Below are positions 7,169 to 9,855 of a stretch of 9,855 nt of DNA, piece by piece. The stretch comes from Bacteroidales bacterium (GTDB lineage: Bacteria; Bacteroidota; Bacteroidia; Bacteroidales; WCHB1-69). Within the stretch, counting starts at the first letter, position 1. The number at the start of each line of letters is the position of its first letter. A program made the translations under genes and the position numbers. Where the stretch lies: assembly GCA_031266895.1 (NCBI GenBank), contig JAISAD010000038.1, positions 1-9,855 of the forward strand, in the 5' to 3' direction. The notes under the pieces were generated by a model. That model saw nothing but the letters and a program-made list of their open reading frames with translations. It was not told the DNA's origin and did no database searches.

Positions 7169-7639
7169 ATGTCAATTTTAGATAAAATAAAAAAAGAGGA
7201 AAGCTTTCTTGTTCCGCCCAATTACTTCGACAGGTTGCCAGATGTTGTTTTTGCCAGAATCAAAAAGGAAAAAGCCATCAAACGGAAACGTATCTTTCTT
7301 GCCATTAGTTCCATAGCCGCTTCTTTCTTACTGCTGTTGGGTATTGTGGGCTTTATTCGCATGGAAGATCACAATAAACTGCAATGGGCAGTTCATAGCG
7401 TTGCTGCAAATGGAAATCTGCCTGCCGTAGATACTGCAGAATTGCGTAGCTATCTGGCTATGAACGAAACGCACAGCGAAATTGCCGACCAGTTAGAAGC
7501 CTCTTTTATGGGCACAGTTTCCGTGCCGGTTTATACCTCCGAGAGCGAACTGGCTTCGGTTTCCAGCGATCTTGACGAAGGCGATTATCTGATTGTGGAG
7601 TATTATGCAGAGGAAATTGAATCCGAAAGCAGTTTTTAA
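7169..7639 (+). CDS. Single-pass membrane protein after ECF sigma factor, putative anti-sigma-like partner
   Basis: The 156-residue product has a short cytoplasmic N-terminus (1-41), one TM helix (about 42-63, ISSIAASFLLLLGIVGFI) and an extracytoplasmic tail of about 90 residues that becomes strongly acidic at the end. The N-terminal FLVPPNYFDRLPDVVFARIKKE resembles the 'vPegYFe.L...v..ri' stretch often seen in small membrane proteins encoded next to ECF sigma factors in Bacteroidota. It has no zinc-binding HxxxCxxC anti-sigma motif and no FecR domain, so an anti-sigma role is inferred from topology and position only. It follows the sigma gene by 52 bases and precedes the Spy-like gene by 60, all on one strand with the next terminator after 8220. 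A membrane scaffold unrelated to sigma control is an alternative. Confidence 0.8.
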   Translation: MSILDKIKKEESFLVPPNYFDRLPDVVFARIKKEKAIKRKRIFLAISSIAASFLLLLGIVGFIRMEDHNKLQWAVHSVAANGNLPAVDTAELRSYLAMNETHSEIADQLEASFMGTVSVPVYTSESELASVSSDLDEGDYLIVEYYAEEIESESSF

Positions 7640-7699
7640 TTCATTCGTTACCAGTGTTACGGGGGAAATAAATAATCAACTAATTTAAATTTTGAGAAT

Positions 7700-8179
7700 A
7701 TGAAAAGAGTTGTTTTAATGATGATTATAATGGCAGGCACGATGATGTTTACTGATGCGCAAAATCAGGAAAAAGAAAAGTGCAGTGGTTATGTAATTGC
7801 TAAAATGAAGAGGGAATATCTCTACAGTAATTTGGAGTTAAAAGATAATATTCGTGAAAAATTCTGGTCTGTTTATGATAAATTCATGGAGGAAGAGTTG
7901 AATATCCATAAAAAAGCCTGCATGAAAATGGAAGAAATCGGTATTAAGCGTATGGATGGCAAATATGACTTTGATGCTATGAACGAAGAGCAGATTCTGA
8001 CTTTCTATGATAACCATTTTCAAGAGAAAAAAGAGGTGCAGGATTTAGGCTACCGGTTTTATAATGAAGCAAAAAACATACTGCATCCCAAGGAGCTTGT
8101 GAAATATTATACTTTAGATAAAAATTTCAAGAAGACTGTAGCAGTGCAGCTTCATCAGAAACACGAACATAAGAAATAA
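7700..8179 (+). CDS. Small exported Spy/CpxP-like helical protein, possible periplasmic stress or metal sensor
   Basis: A 159-residue protein with a signal peptide (MKRVVLMMIIMAGTMMFTDA, likely cut near residue 20 before QNQE) and an almost entirely helical, highly charged mature part. Two Cys (28, 74), many Met and a His-rich tail (QLHQKHEHKK) are notable. The pattern of an EKFW..YDKFMEEEL helix, FYDNHFQEKKEVQDLGYRFYNEAKNIL (about 102-128), then HPKELVKYYTLDKNFKK fits the LTXXQ/Spy/CpxP/CnrX-like periplasmic helical-hook proteins, which act as chaperones or metal/stress sensors. The 'L.p.el..yy.l...F' ending is the usual form in Bacteroidota. It is the last gene before a strong terminator in the sigma-factor operon, so it may sense envelope state or metal for the sigma/TM pair, or be its output. 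Metal binding is inferred only from residue content. Confidence 0.8.
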   Translation: MKRVVLMMIIMAGTMMFTDAQNQEKEKCSGYVIAKMKREYLYSNLELKDNIREKFWSVYDKFMEEELNIHKKACMKMEEIGIKRMDGKYDFDAMNEEQILTFYDNHFQEKKEVQDLGYRFYNEAKNILHPKELVKYYTLDKNFKKTVAVQLHQKHEHKK

Positions 8180-8220
8180 AAACGGAACTGGTTTATTTTT
8201 TGAAAACAAAATATTTTGAG

Positions 8221-8248
8221 AAGAGGCGCTATACGCCTCTTTTTTTTA
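8221..8248 (+). terminator. Rho-independent terminator of the sigma-factor operon
   Basis: An eight-base-pair perfect stem, AAGAGGCG (8221-8228) with CGCCTCTT (8234-8241), encloses a 5-base loop CTATA and runs straight into a T tract to 8247. It lies 42 bases after the Spy-like stop and 7 bases before the stop end of the convergent minus-strand gene. On the minus strand there is no comparable T tract, so it mainly serves the + strand. Confidence 0.92.
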
Positions 8249-8254
8249 TGCATC

Positions 8255-8956
8255 TCATTTTCCCAATAGAAAAATAGCCGGCTGTTTGTGCAAATCGGGG
8301 CAGGTTTTGCGCCATTTGGATATGGATTGCGCTTTGATTTTTTGGCTTTCGGTAGCTACATTGGCAGCTATGCAAAGTCGGGTAGCAGAATCACAGACTC
8401 TTAATAATGAATCCAGCAGATGATTATTGCGGTACGGTGTTTCAATAAAAATCTGTGTCTGTCCCGTTTTTAACATACAGGCTTCCAAACTGCGAATGCG
8501 AGCTTCGCGCTTATCTTGCTCTATCGGCAAATAGCCATTGAAAGCAAAATTCTGTCCGTTGAAACCCGATGCCATAAGTGCTAGAAGGATAGAATTAGGC
8601 CCCACAAGCGGCACAACTTCAATATCCAGCTGATGCGCTTTGGCTACTACTATACTGCCCGGATCGGCCACGCAAGGTACTCCTGCCTCCGATATTAAGC
8701 CTGTGTTTTTTCCTTGCAGGCAGGATTCAAGATACAGATTCAGGTCAACGCCCTGTATGTGCTCGTTCAGCAGGTGAAAAGTTAGCGAATCAATCGGTTT
8801 TTGAATGCCTAACCTTTTCAAAAATCGCCGGGCTGTGCGCAATTCTTCTACAATATACACATCTATTTCATTAATAATCTGAGAATTAAATACTGGAAAA
8901 ATGTGCGAAAAGCTATTTTCACCAAGAGGAGAGGGGATAAGGTACAGTTTGCCCAT
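8255..8956 (-). CDS. RsmI-like SAM-dependent methyltransferase (tetrapyrrole methylase fold), short Bacteroidota form
   Basis: The 233-residue protein has the tetrapyrrole-methylase fold of RsmI, which methylates the 2'-O of C1402 in 16S rRNA. Family signatures are the N-terminal LYLIPSPLGE (4-13), GLISEAGVPCVADPG (86-100), VPLVGPNSILLALMASGF (115-132) and the IFIETPYRNNHLLDSLL region (169-185). The usual 'TPIGNLGDIT' opening is replaced by SPLGENSFSHIFP, and the protein is shorter than the roughly 280 residues of canonical RsmI. It belongs to the second, shorter Bacteroidota type, so the exact target is uncertain and I give no symbol. The start is the ATG read from 8956; the TTG two codons upstream is less likely. 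It has its own promoter and diverges from the OmpH-like gene. Confidence 0.88.
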   Translation of the reverse strand: MGKLYLIPSPLGENSFSHIFPVFNSQIINEIDVYIVEELRTARRFLKRLGIQKPIDSLTFHLLNEHIQGVDLNLYLESCLQGKNTGLISEAGVPCVADPGSIVVAKAHQLDIEVVPLVGPNSILLALMASGFNGQNFAFNGYLPIEQDKREARIRSLEACMLKTGQTQIFIETPYRNNHLLDSLLRVCDSATRLCIAANVATESQKIKAQSISKWRKTCPDLHKQPAIFLLGK

Positions 8957-8989
8957 AGTCAATTACGAATTAAAAATTATGTCAGGGTG

Positions 8990-8997
8990 CAAAATTA
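8990..8997 (-). promoter_or_regulatory. Predicted promoter of the RsmI-like gene, -7 box TAATTTTG
   Basis: Read on the minus strand, 8997 to 8990 is TAATTTTG, matching TAnnTTTG. It lies 33 bases upstream of the ATG at 8956. Only about 38 bases separate it from the plus-strand box at 9036, so the two promoters are back to back and their upstream elements overlap. Confidence 0.65.
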
Positions 8998-9035
8998 CGA
9001 CTTTTTTGAAATAACATTTATTTCGTTTTTTTCAC

Positions 9036-9043
9036 TATTTTTG
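9036..9043 (+). promoter_or_regulatory. Predicted promoter of the OmpH-like gene, -7 box TATTTTTG
   Basis: TATTTTTG matches TAnnTTTG, 109 bases before the ATG at 9153. The leader of about 105 bases is the longest in the window. It contains a weak 6-bp inverted repeat (GCTTTT 9074-9079, AAAAGC 9086-9091) that I do not assign a role. A TTG at 9006-9008 is too far upstream for a standard -33 element. Confidence 0.65.
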
Positions 9044-9152
9044 CAAGCTAAAGCAAGGGAGTAAGTTTTAGACGCTTTTTACAATAAAAGCATTGAAAAT
9101 CAATTGCTTGCTATATTATTTTAAAGATTAATGCTAATTACAAATTACAACA

Positions 9153-9855
9153 ATGAATGAAAATGAACCTGTAATAAATGAAATGTTGAATCCTGAAGAA
9201 GGTAACATTACTGCACCGGAACAGCACAAAATGGAAGATAACCCGGGATGCCGTTGCCGTAAAAGGCACTGTATATGCAAAATTGCACTTTATGCCCTGT
9301 TTGCTGTTGCCGTTATTGTACTTTACATATTGCACTTTACCTCAGGAAATTGCAAAAAGACAGCAACTTCACCGGTTGCACAGGGCAGTGTCTCCGGCTC
9401 CGGAGAAATTGCATATATCAATATTGATTCTATTAACACCCATTATGCTTTGGTGAAAATTTTGCAGGCGGATATTGATGCCGAAAAAGCCAAGCAGGAG
9501 GCGATTTTCCAGAACCGCCAAAAATCTCTGGAAAACAAGTATGCCATATTTCAAAGAAACTATCAATCGAATCAATTGACTCCGGTGCAGATTGAGAGCA
9601 CCCAACAGCAATTAGTAGCAGAAGGTCAGCAGTTGCAAACCGAGTACGAAATGGTTATGCAAAGCCTGTCAGATCGTCAATTGACCGCTTTAAAACAGAT
9701 CTCCGACTCTTTGACTAATGCTGCCCACCGCATCAATGTTTCGCGCAATGCATCCTTTATCTTTATGTATCAAACCGGTGGACAACTTCTGCTGGCCGAT
9801 CCTTCCAAGGATATTACCGGAGATATACTTCAGGAGCTTAATCGGCATTTTGATG
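9153..9855 (+). CDS. OmpH/Skp-like membrane-anchored protein with Cys-rich N-terminus, partial
   Basis: The frame is open from the ATG at 9153 to the window edge, giving 234 residues without a stop. The first 42 residues are acidic and then carry a basic cysteine cluster, GCRCRKRHCIC (32-42), directly before a TM helix (about 43-62). After a short Ser/Gly linker comes an OmpH/Skp-type domain: strand IAYINIDSINTHYALVKIL (86-104), a long Gln/Glu/Ala-rich coiled coil (about 105-195), and the returning strands SFIFMYQTGGQLLLADPSKDITGDILQELN (201-230). These are the family's 'Y..v....g.iLya....DIT..vl..LN' ending, so only a few residues are missing. Skp proteins are periplasmic chaperones for outer-membrane proteins. 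The TM anchor instead of a cleaved signal peptide gives type II topology, and the cluster of four Cys on the cytoplasmic side (plus Cys67 outside) is odd. The chaperone role is inferred from the family. Confidence 0.88.
   Translation, partial: MNENEPVINEMLNPEEGNITAPEQHKMEDNPGCRCRKRHCICKIALYALFAVAVIVLYILHFTSGNCKKTATSPVAQGSVSGSGEIAYINIDSINTHYALVKILQADIDAEKAKQEAIFQNRQKSLENKYAIFQRNYQSNQLTPVQIESTQQQLVAEGQQLQTEYEMVMQSLSDRQLTALKQISDSLTNAAHRINVSRNASFIFMYQTGGQLLLADPSKDITGDILQELNRHFD

Noticed and set aside
7684..7692. TAAATTTTG before the Spy-like gene as a separate promoter
   Set aside because: It misses the TAnnTTTG consensus by one position and would leave a leader of only a few bases.
9074..9091. 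Six-base inverted repeat GCTTTT / AAAAGC in the OmpH-like leader
   Set aside because: Short and A/T-rich in an A/T-rich leader; expected by chance and without a T tract or riboswitch-like context.

Overview
The window looks like a chromosomal segment of a member of the Bacteroidota, probably order Bacteroidales. Two things point there. Family content is typical of the phylum: a DUF4270 protein, a DUF3822-RsmD pair, a short RsmI-like methyltransferase and a membrane-anchored OmpH/Skp-like protein. Five intergenic sites also match the Bacteroidota primary-sigma -7 box TAnnTTTG, four on + and one on -. Recognisable Shine-Dalgarno sequences are mostly absent, which also fits. I cannot name a genus.

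Layout. 1-1002: 3' part of a DUF4270 gene, open through one frame except for a single in-frame TAG at 433-435. 1009-about 1485: remnant of an IS1-family transposase, with a one-base slip in a run of eight A's and several stops in the frame where the homology continues. 1526-3452: promoter and intact glmS, the first step of hexosamine and cell-wall precursor synthesis. 3581-5520: a tight three-gene unit (one-TM conserved protein, DUF3822 protein, rsmD). 5552-8241: a promoter, then a transketolase C-terminal-half protein, an ECF sigma factor 5 nt later, a one-TM protein likely to be its membrane partner, a small exported Spy/CpxP-like protein, and a strong rho-independent terminator. 8255-8956 (minus): RsmI-like tetrapyrrole-methylase-fold methyltransferase. 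It diverges from a gene at 9153 that runs off the window and encodes an OmpH/Skp-like protein with a cysteine-rich N-terminus.

Working together. rsmD and the RsmI-like gene both point to 16S rRNA modification. The sigma factor, TM protein and Spy-like protein look like an envelope-sensing circuit, with the exported protein as sensor or output; that is inference from gene order and protein type. The same transcript probably carries half of a transketolase, while the TPP-binding half is not in the window. The left 1.5 kb shows local decay (nonsense codon plus dead transposase), and everything to its right looks intact.

I see no CRISPR array, tRNA, rRNA, prophage or obvious novel defence system. 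The items most worth following are the transketolase-half/sigma-factor linkage, the lone amber codon in the DUF4270 gene, the frameshifted IS1 relic and the perfect dyad at the predicted glmS transcription start. No gene-free stretch exceeds 300 bases.
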